Shown: positions 16,235 through 25,153 of the stretch, piece by piece | How positions within the stretch are numbered: position 1 is the stretch's first letter | How the letters are laid out: each line of letters starts with the position of its first letter | From: an uncultured Pelagibacteraceae bacterium | GTDB lineage: Bacteria > Pseudomonadota > Alphaproteobacteria > Pelagibacterales > Pelagibacteraceae | Reading direction: 5' to 3' | DNA length: 64,000 nucleotides | Assembly: GCA_902547535.1 (NCBI GenBank) | Contig: CACCOB010000003.1 | Span: 1-64,000 of the forward strand | Position numbers and translations under genes: made by a program | Notes under the pieces: model-generated | Seen by the model: the letters and a program-made list of their open reading frames with translations, nothing else | Told to the model about the DNA's origin: nothing | Database searches by the model: none

Positions 16235-17608
16235 TTAATTTAAATCAAAGATTTTTCCAGGATTCATTATGTTATTAACATCTAATGATCTTTTAATAGA
16301 TTTCATAACAGGAACATTATCTGGATGTTCTCTAAGTAAGTAATGTTTCTTTTGAAGTCCAATACCATGCTCTCCTGTAATCGTTCCCTCGAGTTCAAGA
16401 GCTTTATTAATTAAATCATCACTGTACTGTCTAATTTTTTTTTGTTTTTCCTCATCATCTGGATCATAAAGCACTATTGAATGGAAGTTTCCATCTCCTA
16501 CATGCCCTACCATTGGAGCAGTTAAGCCTAACTTTTGAACTTCTTTTTCTGCCCATGAAATACATTCTACTAATCTTGAAATAGGCACACATACGTCAGT
16601 TGAATATACTTTCATATCGTTACCTAAAGCTTTAACTGAGTAATACACTTCATGTCTTGCTTTCCATAATTTTTTCTGCTCCTCAGGGGAAGATGCCCAT
16701 TGAAAATCACTTCCACCATTACTCTTTGAAATTTCTTCAACTATACCAATTGACTCATTATTTGAATTTTCGCTACCATGGAATTCAAAAAACAAAGTGG
16801 GCGAAGCTTTTATATTATCTAATTTTGAATATTTAATACTTATTTCCATTTGATCTTTATTTAGCATTTCAATTCTCGCTATTGGAACACCGTATTGGAT
16901 AACTTCTTGAGCAGCTTTTACTGCTGAGTCTAAATCTGGAAAGTAACATACTGCACTCATTATACTTTCAGGTATTGGCGATAATCTTAATTGAACTTCT
17001 GTAATTATTCCTAAGGTTCCTTCAGATCCAATAAATAAATTTGTTAAATTATATCCTGCAGAAGTTTTTTTTGTTCTGGCTCCAGTTTTAATAATATCTC
17101 CATTGGGAAGAACAACCGTTAGACCTGATATTACAGTTCTCATAGTTCCATATTTCACAGCCATTGTACCTGATGCTGATGTTGCAGCCATTCCACCAAG
17201 AGCAGCATCTGCTCCTGGATCTATTGGAAAGAATACTCCATCCTCTCGAAGATATTCATTTAGCTGTTTTCTAGTTACATTTGCCTGAACTCTACAATCG
17301 AAATCTTCAGCATTGACACTCAATACTTTGTTCATTTTTTCAAGAGAAATTGTTATTCCGTTTTGGTTACCAACCACATGGCCTTCTAATGAAGTTCCGG
17401 TACCAAAAGGAACAACCGGAATTTTGTGTTCATTACATAACTTTAATAACTGTGATACTTCTTCATTAGTTTCAGGAAATACTACAGCTTTTGAGAGAAT
17501 TGGATCATAAGTATCTTCTCCTCTAGCATAATTTGCTCTTGTAGACTCAGAAGTTGAAAACCTTCCATTAAAAATCTTTTTTAATTCTGTTTGAACAGTT
17601 TCATTCAT
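16235..17608 (-). CDS. FAD-linked D-2-hydroxyacid oxidase (GlcD / D-lactate dehydrogenase family)
   Basis: Flavoprotein oxidising a D-2-hydroxyacid such as glycolate or D-lactate with electrons passed to the respiratory chain. The 457-residue protein has the PCMH FAD-binding domain (VVPFGTGTSLEGH near 61-73; GGMAATSASGTMAVKYG; LFIGSEGTLGIITEVQL) and the FAD-oxidase C domain with VGHVGDGNFHS and TGEHGIGLQKK. The last two motifs are shared by GlcD and eukaryotic D-LDH. No glcE or glcF partner genes lie nearby, so it probably works as a single-subunit D-LDH-type enzyme. It is cotranscribed with the D-2-hydroxyacid dehydrogenase, and an aminotransferase lies upstream with a 38-bp gap. Confidence 0.9.
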   Translation of the reverse strand: MNETVQTELKKIFNGRFSTSESTRANYARGEDTYDPILSKAVVFPETNEEVSQLLKLCNEHKIPVVPFGTGTSLEGHVVGNQNGITISLEKMNKVLSVNAEDFDCRVQANVTRKQLNEYLREDGVFFPIDPGADAALGGMAATSASGTMAVKYGTMRTVISGLTVVLPNGDIIKTGARTKKTSAGYNLTNLFIGSEGTLGIITEVQLRLSPIPESIMSAVCYFPDLDSAVKAAQEVIQYGVPIARIEMLNKDQMEISIKYSKLDNIKASPTLFFEFHGSENSNNESIGIVEEISKSNGGSDFQWASSPEEQKKLWKARHEVYYSVKALGNDMKVYSTDVCVPISRLVECISWAEKEVQKLGLTAPMVGHVGDGNFHSIVLYDPDDEEKQKKIRQYSDDLINKALELEGTITGEHGIGLQKKHYLLREHPDNVPVMKSIKRSLDVNNIMNPGKIFDLN

Positions 17609-17646
17609 AATTAAATATTATAGAAGTTTCTTTTAAAAAATACAGT

Positions 17647-18813
17647 CTATTTAGAAAGCATCTTGCCTATATTTTCTAAGGCCTGCTGTATGTTATCTCT
17701 TGATGCGGCAAAACTAAATCTCACATAGTCCTGGCAAGTTTGACCAAATGCAGTTCCCGGCACTATTGCTACTCCAGCTTCATGCATAGCTTTTTTACAA
17801 AATTCAGCACCTGTCATTCCAGTTCCTTTTACATTTGGAAAAGCATAAAATGCACCACCCGGTAAACTACATTCTACTCCTGGTAATTCATTTAAACCTG
17901 TATGAATTAAATTTCTTCTTAAAGTAAATTTATCCAACATATCATTAATTGAGTCGTCTGGACCATCTAAGGCTGCTATTCCAGCGAATTGTGCTGCTGC
18001 GTTCACACAAGATACACTATTGATTAATAATTTATTAACATGTTCAACAAGTTCTTTTGGCCAAAAACTCCAACCTAATCTCCATCCAGTCATTGAATAT
18101 GCTTTACTCCAACCTTCAAGAACAATTAGTCTATCTCTTAAATTTTCATAGTGAAAGAATGATGGCATCTCTTTGTAATCAAAAATCTGTCTACTATAGA
18201 TTTCGTCACTTAAAATAGTGACATGTGGATGTTTTTCCAATTCCTTTGCAAAATAATCTATAACTGGTTTCTCAACAAAACTACCTGTTGGATTGTTAGG
18301 ATTAATTAAAATTAATAATCTTGTCTTATCAGTTATAAGTGAAAGTATTTTATCCGGATCAAATTTAAGGTCCTTATCTTCAGTTAAATCATAGGGTACT
18401 GGAGTAGAACCAGTATAGTTTATCATTGACTCATAAATAGGAAATGCAGGTGTTGGATGGATTATTTCTGCTCCTGGTTCACCGTAACACTGAATTGCAT
18501 AACTCATTGTAGGTTTTCCACCCGGCATAATTAAAATTCTCTCAAAGTCTATATCTGCATTGTAACGTTTTTTAATCCATCTTGTTACAGCTTGCCTACA
18601 TTCTGGAATTCCATTGGACATAACATAACCATGATGACCATCATCTAAAGCTTTCTTAGCAGCCTCGACTACATGTTTTGGAGTTTTGAAATCTGGTTGT
18701 CCTAAACCCAAATGTATCATTGGATGACCTTTAGCCTCTAAAGCCTTAGCCTCAGCTAAGACACTGAACGCAGATTCTGTTCCTAAATTTTCTAAACTTT
18801 TTGCTAATTTCAT
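17647..18813 (-). CDS. PLP-dependent class I/II aminotransferase
   Basis: Fold-type I aminotransferase, 388 residues. PLP lysine Lys237 in GWSKAYSMTGWRLGW, PNNPTGS at about 172-178, LSDEIYSRQ with the ring-stacking Asp/Tyr pair, and the C-terminal VRFSFAASRDN arginine for the substrate carboxylate. The family is aspartate/alanine/aromatic aminotransferase-like; the exact amino acid cannot be read from the sequence. In this operon it could transaminate a 2-oxoacid produced by the adjacent oxidases (for example glyoxylate to glycine or pyruvate to alanine), which is inference. A TATAAT at 18869-18864 suggests that the gene has its own promoter. Confidence 0.85.
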   Translation of the reverse strand: MKLAKSLENLGTESAFSVLAEAKALEAKGHPMIHLGLGQPDFKTPKHVVEAAKKALDDGHHGYVMSNGIPECRQAVTRWIKKRYNADIDFERILIMPGGKPTMSYAIQCYGEPGAEIIHPTPAFPIYESMINYTGSTPVPYDLTEDKDLKFDPDKILSLITDKTRLLILINPNNPTGSFVEKPVIDYFAKELEKHPHVTILSDEIYSRQIFDYKEMPSFFHYENLRDRLIVLEGWSKAYSMTGWRLGWSFWPKELVEHVNKLLINSVSCVNAAAQFAGIAALDGPDDSINDMLDKFTLRRNLIHTGLNELPGVECSLPGGAFYAFPNVKGTGMTGAEFCKKAMHEAGVAIVPGTAFGQTCQDYVRFSFAASRDNIQQALENIGKMLSK

Positions 18814-18837
18814 AACTTTAATTTTTAAGCTGAGAAA

Positions 18838-18869
18838 ACTAACTGAAAAGTTAGTATATGTCTATTATA
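18838..18869 (-). promoter_or_regulatory. Promoter -10 with start-proximal hairpin ahead of the aminotransferase
   Basis: On the minus strand a perfect TATAAT lies at 18869-18864; no good -35 is visible in the A/T runs upstream. Just downstream of the expected start is a perfect 7-bp hairpin ACTAACT/AGTTAGT with a 4-nt loop (18855-18849 with 18844-18838). The hairpin could be a terminator remnant for the upstream hydroxyacid dehydrogenase genes (it is followed by TTTTCTC) or an mRNA 5' stabiliser or operator. Confidence 0.4.
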
Positions 18870-18910
18870 TTTAATTTTTTTTACTTATTTTTTATATTAG
18901 TAATTTTTAT

Positions 18911-20062
18911 TTATTTTCGGAAAATAATTTTTGATTCATCGAGATCTTTGATACTTTTGCATCCCATCAATATCATGTTACGTCTTATTTCATCATGCAT
19001 ATTTTGTAATAATCTTTCAATACCTTGTTGTCCACCAGCCCCTAAACTAAACAAAAATGCTTTACCAAAACTACAAGCTGTCGCACCCGCTGCAAGTGCT
19101 TTCAATACATGTGTACCTCTTCTAACACCTCCATCCAATATAACCTCTAATTTATCACCTACTGCATCCCTAATAGCTTTTACCTGATCAAATGGAGATC
19201 TAGATCCATCAAGTTGTCTTCCTCCATGATTTGATATCATTATAGCTGTACATCCAATATCTACAGCTTTTTTTGCATCTTCAACTGACATAACTCCTTT
19301 AAGAGCGATAGGACCATCCCATTTTTTGATACAGTATTCTGCATCTTTCCAATTCATAGCTGGATCATACTGTTCATTTATATATCCCATAACAGATTGA
19401 GCAATATTTGTTCCTTTTTCAACTTTATCTTTTAGATTAGCTAATTCAAATTTCTTATTTGTAAAATAATTAAATACCCACTGCGGTCTCATGGCAAAAC
19501 TCATTAGACTATCTAATGTAAATTTTGGAGGTGTTGTAAAACCTGTTCTATGGTCCCTTTCTCTATTTCCAGCAACAATAGTATCAACAGTAATACACAT
19601 ACCATTGAAGTTTGCTCTTTTACATCTATCAATTAAGTCGTCGGTTATAGATTGATCTTTATGGATATATAATTGAAAAATTTTCGATCCACTTGAAAGA
19701 TTTGCAATTTCTTCGATCGAAAAAGATGCCATTGTAGACATGCTATAAATTGTACCAAATTTTTCTGCTGCACGAGCAGATGCTTTGTCTCCATCTGGAT
19801 GATATAAACTTTGCATTGCAGTAGGGGACAAAAAAATTGGCATGTCCATTTTTGTTCCAAAAACCTCAGTTTTTAAATCTGGCTCACCAACACTATTTAA
19901 AATATTTGGGACTAGATCGCAGTCATTAAATGAATCCGTGTTTCTATTCATTGTGACTTCATCGTCAGCTCCACCATCAATGTAATGAAAAATCGGGGCA
20001 GGTAATTTTTTTTTTGCTAGCTTTCTAAAGTCTTCGAAATTGTAGCAATTCTTTAGACTCAT
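18911..20062 (-). CDS. lldD: FMN-dependent L-2-hydroxyacid dehydrogenase, copy 2
   Basis: FMN enzyme of the L-lactate dehydrogenase / glycolate oxidase family, oxidising an L-2-hydroxyacid (or glycolate) to the 2-oxoacid. The 383-residue product keeps Tyr27 in FHYIDGGADDE, Lys255 in ALKGVMS, the catalytic His279 and substrate-binding Arg282 in SNHGGRQLDG, and the phosphate-binding LDGGVRRGTH/ALAAGA segments. It overlaps the upstream paralogue as TAATG, so the two are translated as a pair and may form a hetero-oligomer or have different substrates. Substrate specificity cannot be fixed by eye; the TRAP neighbour favours lactate- or glycolate-like acids. Confidence 0.9.
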   Translation of the reverse strand: MSLKNCYNFEDFRKLAKKKLPAPIFHYIDGGADDEVTMNRNTDSFNDCDLVPNILNSVGEPDLKTEVFGTKMDMPIFLSPTAMQSLYHPDGDKASARAAEKFGTIYSMSTMASFSIEEIANLSSGSKIFQLYIHKDQSITDDLIDRCKRANFNGMCITVDTIVAGNRERDHRTGFTTPPKFTLDSLMSFAMRPQWVFNYFTNKKFELANLKDKVEKGTNIAQSVMGYINEQYDPAMNWKDAEYCIKKWDGPIALKGVMSVEDAKKAVDIGCTAIMISNHGGRQLDGSRSPFDQVKAIRDAVGDKLEVILDGGVRRGTHVLKALAAGATACSFGKAFLFSLGAGGQQGIERLLQNMHDEIRRNMILMGCKSIKDLDESKIIFRK

Positions 20063-21213
20063 TATCTTCTGAATCTTAAATTACTTCTATTTAGATCACT
20101 AATTTTTGTGCAACCCATTAGTTTCATGTCACGTTGCAGCTCTGTTTTGTATTGGTTTAAAGCTCTTTCAACACCAGCTTGACCTGCAGCAGCTAGTGCG
20201 TATAGATAAAGTCTTCCGCCTGAACATGCTTTAGCACCTAGAGATAATGCTTTAAGCATATGAGTTCCTCTGTGAATTCCTCCTTCACATATAACATCAA
20301 GTTTATCTCCTACAGCATCAACTATTTCTGCCAATTGATCAAAAGGAGACCTTGATCCATCAAGTTGTCTTCCACCATGATTGGAAACCATTATACCGGT
20401 GCACCCAATATCTACGGCTCTTTTTGCATCCTCAACGCTCATTATACCTTTAAGAGCAAAATGACCTCCCCATTTAGAACAAAGATTTTCAGCATCTTTC
20501 CAATTCATTGATTGATCTAACATCGTAGAAAAATAACTTCCAATCGAGGAATTAGTACTGGTGCCCTCTTTAACAAAATCTTGAAGATGAGGTAATTCAA
20601 ACTTACCTTTTGTTAGATAATTTATTCCCCACATAGGCTTTGTAGCAAAACTAAATAAACTCGATAAAGTTAATTTTGGTGGTGATGTAAAACCAGTTCT
20701 TAGATCTCTCTCTCTATTTCCTCCAGTAATTGTATCAACTGTTAAAGCCATAACATCAAACTTTGCCGCTTTAGCTCTTTCGAGACAAGAATCATTAAGA
20801 CCTCTGTCTTTATGAAAATAAAATTGAAACATTTTAGGTGTATCAATCATAGAAGATATTTCTTCAACACTTACAGTTGCTAAAGCAGAAACACCAAACA
20901 TCGTATTAAATTTTTTTGCTGCTTTTCCTACTGCTCTTTCTCCATCATAATGAAAAAGTCTTTGTAATGCAGTTGGTGCTAGGTAAAACGGTAGGTCCAA
21001 TTTTTTTCCAAATATTGTTGTTGAAAGATCAACATTTTCTACTCCTCTTAAAACATTTGGAACTAGATCAACATCATCAAAAGCACTTGTATTCCTAGCA
21101 TATGTTATCTCATCATCTGCTGCGCCATCTATGTAATGGAAAATTGGAGAAGGTAATTTTTTCTGAGCTAATTTTCTAAAATCACTAAAATTGTGACAAT
21201 CTTTTAAATTCAT
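20062..21213 (-). CDS. lldD: FMN-dependent L-2-hydroxyacid dehydrogenase, copy 1
   Basis: Tandem paralogue of the preceding gene with identical length (383) and co-linear motifs: Tyr27 in FHYIDGAADDE, ALKGIMSVEDAK, SNHGGRQLDGSRSPFDQ with the catalytic His/Arg pair, and the GGIHRGTHMLKALSLGA phosphate site (CEGGIH instead of the usual LDGG). The two copies differ in the mobile loop region (about 200-235) and near residues 60-100, where substrate selectivity is usually set. Both probably feed electrons to quinone or directly to oxygen. It is the first gene of the pair; the PagL-like gene ends upstream after only 9 bp, so the promoter may lie further upstream. Confidence 0.9.
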   Translation of the reverse strand: MNLKDCHNFSDFRKLAQKKLPSPIFHYIDGAADDEITYARNTSAFDDVDLVPNVLRGVENVDLSTTIFGKKLDLPFYLAPTALQRLFHYDGERAVGKAAKKFNTMFGVSALATVSVEEISSMIDTPKMFQFYFHKDRGLNDSCLERAKAAKFDVMALTVDTITGGNRERDLRTGFTSPPKLTLSSLFSFATKPMWGINYLTKGKFELPHLQDFVKEGTSTNSSIGSYFSTMLDQSMNWKDAENLCSKWGGHFALKGIMSVEDAKRAVDIGCTGIMVSNHGGRQLDGSRSPFDQLAEIVDAVGDKLDVICEGGIHRGTHMLKALSLGAKACSGGRLYLYALAAAGQAGVERALNQYKTELQRDMKLMGCTKISDLNRSNLRFRR

Positions 21214-21222
21214 ATCTTTAAA

Positions 21223-21723
21223 TTAAAATTTTTTTATATAATTAAACATATAACTATTTGCCCCAGGATTCTTATCTCCAAGACTCGCATTAGATATATG
21301 ATTATATGACACTGCTATTTCACTATTATTTGAAAATTCATAAGATATTTGAATTTCAGTTTTGAACTCAATCACATGCCCTAAATCTTTACCATCACCT
21401 TCAGAATATAATCCGGGTGTAAAACTTGGGGTAAATTTAAATGGTCCCTCATTGTAAATCTGAAAACCTGTATAAATATATGCAGCATTGTCAGCTGTTA
21501 CCATTAAACCCGTTACTGGTTGAAGTGTTCCTAAAAAACTCTCTTTATTTTTTCCAGTATTGATATGTTGTACACCAAATAAGGTAGCTTTTTTTCCATC
21601 ATCACTAAAATCAAAAGTTCCAGTATAAAAACTCCAATTTTCATTAGAACTATGTCCATCTGCTTTCGCTAGATTAAATACTAGTAAAAAATAAATTAAA
21701 AATATTTTTAAAATGATATTCAT
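21223..21723 (-). CDS. PagL-like lipid A 3-O-deacylase / acyloxyacyl hydrolase
   Basis: Probable outer-membrane lipase that removes an acyl chain from lipid A. The 166-residue precursor has a signal peptide (cut near residue 21 after AKA). The rest alternates polar and hydrophobic residues, as in a small beta-barrel, and ends in aromatic KKF. The decisive segment is SYNHISNASLGDKNPG: His142 and Ser144 lie in the H-x-S-N motif, followed by the N-P-G turn characteristic of the PagL family. Length is typical. It sits between ccmH and the 2-hydroxyacid dehydrogenases with no functional link to either. Sequence outside the motif is divergent, so activity is inferred. Confidence 0.7.
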   Translation of the reverse strand: MNIILKIFLIYFLLVFNLAKADGHSSNENWSFYTGTFDFSDDGKKATLFGVQHINTGKNKESFLGTLQPVTGLMVTADNAAYIYTGFQIYNEGPFKFTPSFTPGLYSEGDGKDLGHVIEFKTEIQISYEFSNNSEIAVSYNHISNASLGDKNPGANSYMFNYIKKF

Positions 21724-21735
21724 AAATAATTGTAT

Positions 21736-22101
21736 CTACTTTATAGATACTTTTTTGAGAATTAGAATACCGCCAAAAACAAACAAAATCAAAGGTAATA
21801 CCCACAGTAAAATTGTATTTTTATTAACTTCTGGATCATAAACTATCCATTCGCCATATTTAGCTTTAAGATATTCATAGATTTGTTCATCATTTTTACC
21901 TTCATCAATTTTATTTTGTATTAGAATTTTCATACTTAATGCAAAATCCGATTGAGAATCATAAACTGATTGTCCTTGGCAAATTAAGCATCTTAGATTT
22001 TTCGAAATTTTATCGACTTCTTGAGAGGTCTCAGCTAAAGAATAATTTTGAAAGAATAATAAAATAATTAGGAATCTAAACAAAATTTTCATCTTTTTCA
22101 T
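21736..22101 (-). CDS. ccmH: Cytochrome c maturation protein CcmH
   Basis: Membrane-anchored thioredoxin-like oxidoreductase of system I cytochrome c maturation; with CcmG it keeps the apocytochrome CxxCH cysteines reduced. The 121-residue protein has a signal peptide, the LRCLICQ motif with Cys38 and Cys41, QSDFALSMK, YGEWIVYDPE, and one C-terminal transmembrane helix (LLWVLPLILFVFGGILIL). This is the short form without a fused CcmI/TPR domain, and no ccmI is adjacent. It overlaps ccmG by 4 bp as the last gene of the ccm operon. Confidence 0.93.
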   Translation of the reverse strand: MKKMKILFRFLIILLFFQNYSLAETSQEVDKISKNLRCLICQGQSVYDSQSDFALSMKILIQNKIDEGKNDEQIYEYLKAKYGEWIVYDPEVNKNTILLWVLPLILFVFGGILILKKVSIK

Positions 22102-22622
22102 TGAACTATATTAATAATTTTTGCAAATGCCTTATCATCTAAAGGACCAATAAATTTTTGAATAATCAATTTAGATTTATTATCAATCAAATAAGTTTCA
22201 GGTACACCAAACGCACCAAATTCAATTGAATTAATCCCTTTGGGGTCAGTAATTATATTTGTATAAGGATTTCCAAGTTCACTAAGAAATTGTTTAGCAT
22301 TTTTTTCATCGTCTTTATAATTAATACCTATAATACTTAATTTGTTTAAAGATTTTAAATTTAATAAATACGCGTGCTCATCCCGACAAGGTGAACACCA
22401 GGAAGCCCATATATTAATTAGAGACATACCTTCATTTTTTAATAGTTCATTTATAAAAACTTCTTCTTCAGAAAAAAGATATTTTGCTTTAAAATTGAAA
22501 TCAACATTGCTCTCTTTAATTTCTGGAGAATAAATATTTGATTTGTCTAACCCCTTTAAGAGTATGAAAAAAGAAAACAATGTAAATAAAACTATACTGA
22601 TTAATTTTATATTTTTAGACAT
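22098..22622 (-). CDS. ccmG: Thiol:disulfide interchange protein CcmG/DsbE
   Basis: Periplasm-facing thioredoxin-fold protein that reduces disulfides during cytochrome c assembly. The 174-residue protein has an N-terminal membrane anchor (about 7-23), the redox site WASWCSPC with Cys76 and Cys79, GVPETYLID with the cis-proline region, and a C-terminal helix. The length is normal for DsbE. It overlaps ccmF at one end (8 bp) and ccmH at the other (4 bp), so translation is coupled along the operon. Confidence 0.94.
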   Translation of the reverse strand: MSKNIKLISIVLFTLFSFFILLKGLDKSNIYSPEIKESNVDFNFKAKYLFSEEEVFINELLKNEGMSLINIWASWCSPCRDEHAYLLNLKSLNKLSIIGINYKDDEKNAKQFLSELGNPYTNIITDPKGINSIEFGAFGVPETYLIDNKSKLIIQKFIGPLDDKAFAKIINIVQ

Positions 22623-24486
22623 TTTTTTTCTTTAAGCTTAATATCCCACCCAATGAAATTAATAATACTGAAATCCAAATCCAAATCATAAATGGTTTAA
22701 TTTGATATCGCACGTTATAAAACCCATCGTTTTTAATTATATTAAATACTAAAAAATTATCTGTGAAAATTGTAGAGGAAATATCAGCTTCACTGGTAAT
22801 GGTTTCAGGTTGGTCATAAATTCTAATTTCAGGTTTTAAACTTAATGAATTATTTTTATCAACAATATTAAATTTGCCAATTAATGTTTGATAATTTTGT
22901 TTTTTAATTACTTCAATATTTTGAAATTGAATTATTTTATCTAAAAATTTTATTTCATCTCCAACTCTCATGTTTGATGAATGTTCTTTGGCCAACACAC
23001 CATTTAATAAAATACTTAAAATTAACAGACTGAAACCAAAATGAGAGATTTTTTGAGATATATTAATATTTTTTCCAAAAAAATCTCTAACTGTCACAAA
23101 AAATAAAAATAAACTGAAAATAAATAGAGGAAGAGATAGAAGATAAGAAACGCCAAATTTATTTACAAAAATATAAGAAATTACTATTGATATTATAAAG
23201 ATAAAGATAACTTTTAAATTAATCTTTCCCATTTTATCTTTTAACCATTTAATATTGGGTCCGATTGCCATAAAAAATAAAAATGGAATTAAGAATGGAA
23301 TAATCAATTTATGGTAAAAAGGTGGTCCGATCGAAATTTTTTCGTTGTTAATTACCTCTAAAAAAATTGGATAAACTGTACCAATCAAAACTACTGATAA
23401 AAAAAACATCATGAATAAATTATTAATTAATACAGCAGTTTCTTTGCTTATTAAAAAAGTTTTGGTTGAGCCGACTGTAATACTTTTTTGATAAAAAAAA
23501 TAAATAAATATAGAAATAAAAATTAATACAAATAAAAAACACAAAATAAACACTCCACGTGATGGATCGTTTGCAAAAGTATGAATTGAATTTAAAATTC
23601 CAGATCTAACTAAAAAAGTTCCACTCATACTTAATGTGAAAGTTGTAATTGATAAAATTATTGCCCACGATTGAAATATTCCTCGTTTCTCTAAAGTAAA
23701 AATTGTGTGTAATAATGCTGTCAGGCAAAGCCAAGGCATTAGTGATACGTTTTCAACAGGGTCCCAAAACCAAAAACCTCCCCATCCTAGTTCGTAATAT
23801 GCCCATATAGATCCTAAGAGAATACCAATAGATAAAAATACCCAAGAAATTAAAACCCATCTTTTAATGTGACTTGCCCAAGATTTATTAACAGAGCCAG
23901 AGATAATTGCACCTAAAGCGGATGAGAATATAATAGAGGTTCCAACATAACCTAAATATAAAAAGGGTGGATGAATTGCTAAAGCAGGATCTTGGAGTAT
24001 TGGATTTAATCCTGTTCCTTCAGAAGGAATCGGAAATATATTTGCAAAAGGATTGGATGTTAAAAGTATAAATAGAAGAAAACCAAAAATTATAATTTCC
24101 TGAAAAAATAATGTAAGAGTTCTGTATCTTTGAGAGAGATTTTTTGAGTCTATTGTGAACAAAAATAAAAAAATTGTTAACACTAATAACCATAAAAGTA
24201 AACTTCCCTCATGATTACCCCATGTCCCAGAAATTTTATAGAATAGGGGTTTTGTAGTATGAGAGTTATTGTAAACAGTCTCGTTACTAAAGTCTGATGT
24301 TACAAAAGCATAAATTAAAGTTAGAAAACTAATTATAACCATTAAAGATTGTACGGATATTAACGAAAAAATATTGCCACTCAAAACGTTAGAATAATTC
24401 CTAAACGATAATGAGGTTTTTATAATTATAAAAATCGAAATTAATAAAGCTATATATAAAGAGTAATTGCCTAGTTGATTGGCCAT
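22615..24486 (-). CDS. ccmF: Heme lyase CcmF
   Basis: Core of the system I holocytochrome c synthetase: it takes heme from CcmE and attaches it to apocytochrome c. The 623-residue polytopic protein has the tryptophan-rich WWD domain ELGWGGFWFWDPVENVS at about 232-248, flanked by conserved histidines (AIHPPFLYLGY near 171; HEGSLLLW near 92; LLHTIF near 256). Length and helix number (about 14-15) are normal. Its gene follows ccmE by 1 bp and overlaps ccmG. Confidence 0.95.
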   Translation of the reverse strand: MANQLGNYSLYIALLISIFIIIKTSLSFRNYSNVLSGNIFSLISVQSLMVIISFLTLIYAFVTSDFSNETVYNNSHTTKPLFYKISGTWGNHEGSLLLWLLVLTIFLFLFTIDSKNLSQRYRTLTLFFQEIIIFGFLLFILLTSNPFANIFPIPSEGTGLNPILQDPALAIHPPFLYLGYVGTSIIFSSALGAIISGSVNKSWASHIKRWVLISWVFLSIGILLGSIWAYYELGWGGFWFWDPVENVSLMPWLCLTALLHTIFTLEKRGIFQSWAIILSITTFTLSMSGTFLVRSGILNSIHTFANDPSRGVFILCFLFVLIFISIFIYFFYQKSITVGSTKTFLISKETAVLINNLFMMFFLSVVLIGTVYPIFLEVINNEKISIGPPFYHKLIIPFLIPFLFFMAIGPNIKWLKDKMGKINLKVIFIFIISIVISYIFVNKFGVSYLLSLPLFIFSLFLFFVTVRDFFGKNINISQKISHFGFSLLILSILLNGVLAKEHSSNMRVGDEIKFLDKIIQFQNIEVIKKQNYQTLIGKFNIVDKNNSLSLKPEIRIYDQPETITSEADISSTIFTDNFLVFNIIKNDGFYNVRYQIKPFMIWIWISVLLISLGGILSLKKKNV

Positions 24487-24487
24487 T

Positions 24488-24907
24488 CTAATTTTCTTTT
24501 AAAGATTCTGCTACCTCTGGGGGCATATAGTTTTCATCATGCTTTGCTAAAATTTTCACCGCCTTAAAATAATTTCTGTCTTGAAGAAATCCCTCAGCGA
24601 CAACTCCTTTTTCTTCCTCAAACAAATTTGGTATTGAGCCTTTATAATTTACTATAAGCTCGTTTTTAAAATCAGTTATCACAAAATTTACTTCAGATTG
24701 ATTAATATTGATTGAATTTTTTTTTACCATTCCACCAACTCTAATTTTTTTTTTTGTGACTTCAGAAAGTACTTTAATTTCTGTAGGTGATTTAAAATAA
24801 ACTACATTTTCTTCCAGCGATTTTATAATTAAAAAAGATACTAGAACTAAAGAAATAAATATTGATAATATAAAAACAGCCCTTAATTTTACTTTTTTAC
24901 CATACAT
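24488..24907 (-). CDS. ccmE: Heme chaperone CcmE
   Basis: Periplasmic heme chaperone tethered to the inner membrane; it covalently binds heme handed over by CcmC and delivers it to CcmF. The 139-residue protein has an N-terminal anchor (about 8-28), an OB-fold core ([13 protein letters not shown], then [18 protein letters not shown]) and the heme-binding site AKHDENYMP, with His123 as the covalent heme attachment residue and Tyr127 as likely axial ligand. This is the H-type chaperone. It lies between ccmD and ccmF. Confidence 0.94.
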   Translation of the reverse strand: MYGKKVKLRAVFILSIFISLVLVSFLIIKSLEENVVYFKSPTEIKVLSEVTKKKIRVGGMVKKNSININQSEVNFVITDFKNELIVNYKGSIPNLFEEEKGVVAEGFLQDRNYFKAVKILAKHDENYMPPEVAESLKEN

Positions 24908-24919
24908 GAAAATAAGTAA

Positions 24920-25153
24920 TTAAATCTTAAAAACTGATGAAGTAGCTAAGATTTCTTTGAAAGTTTCTTGTTTTTTTGCTTTTTCAACTTTCTCTATATC
25001 TAAACTTTCAAATTTTGCTTCAAATTTTTTCTGCTCTTTAATTAACTGAAGCTTAATAACTGAATGTAAAATCCAAAAACAAGATAAAGTAAATACAAAA
25101 GAAGACCATACGTATAAACCGTACCCATTCATGTATAAAACGTCTTGAATCAT
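24920..25153 (-). CDS. ccmD: Heme exporter protein CcmD
   Basis: Small single-span membrane protein that helps release holo-CcmE from the CcmABC complex. The 77-residue product starts with MNGYGLYVWSSFVFTLSCFW close to the N-terminus (the usual CcmD topology), then has a basic cytoplasmic tail with KEQKKFEAKFESLDIEKVEKAKK. Sequence conservation in this family is weak; the assignment rests on size, topology and position between ccmC (4 bp overlap) and ccmE (12 bp gap). A second in-frame Met at residue 8 is an alternative start closer to the family norm. Confidence 0.85.
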   Translation of the reverse strand: MIQDVLYMNGYGLYVWSSFVFTLSCFWILHSVIKLQLIKEQKKFEAKFESLDIEKVEKAKKQETFKEILATSSVFKI

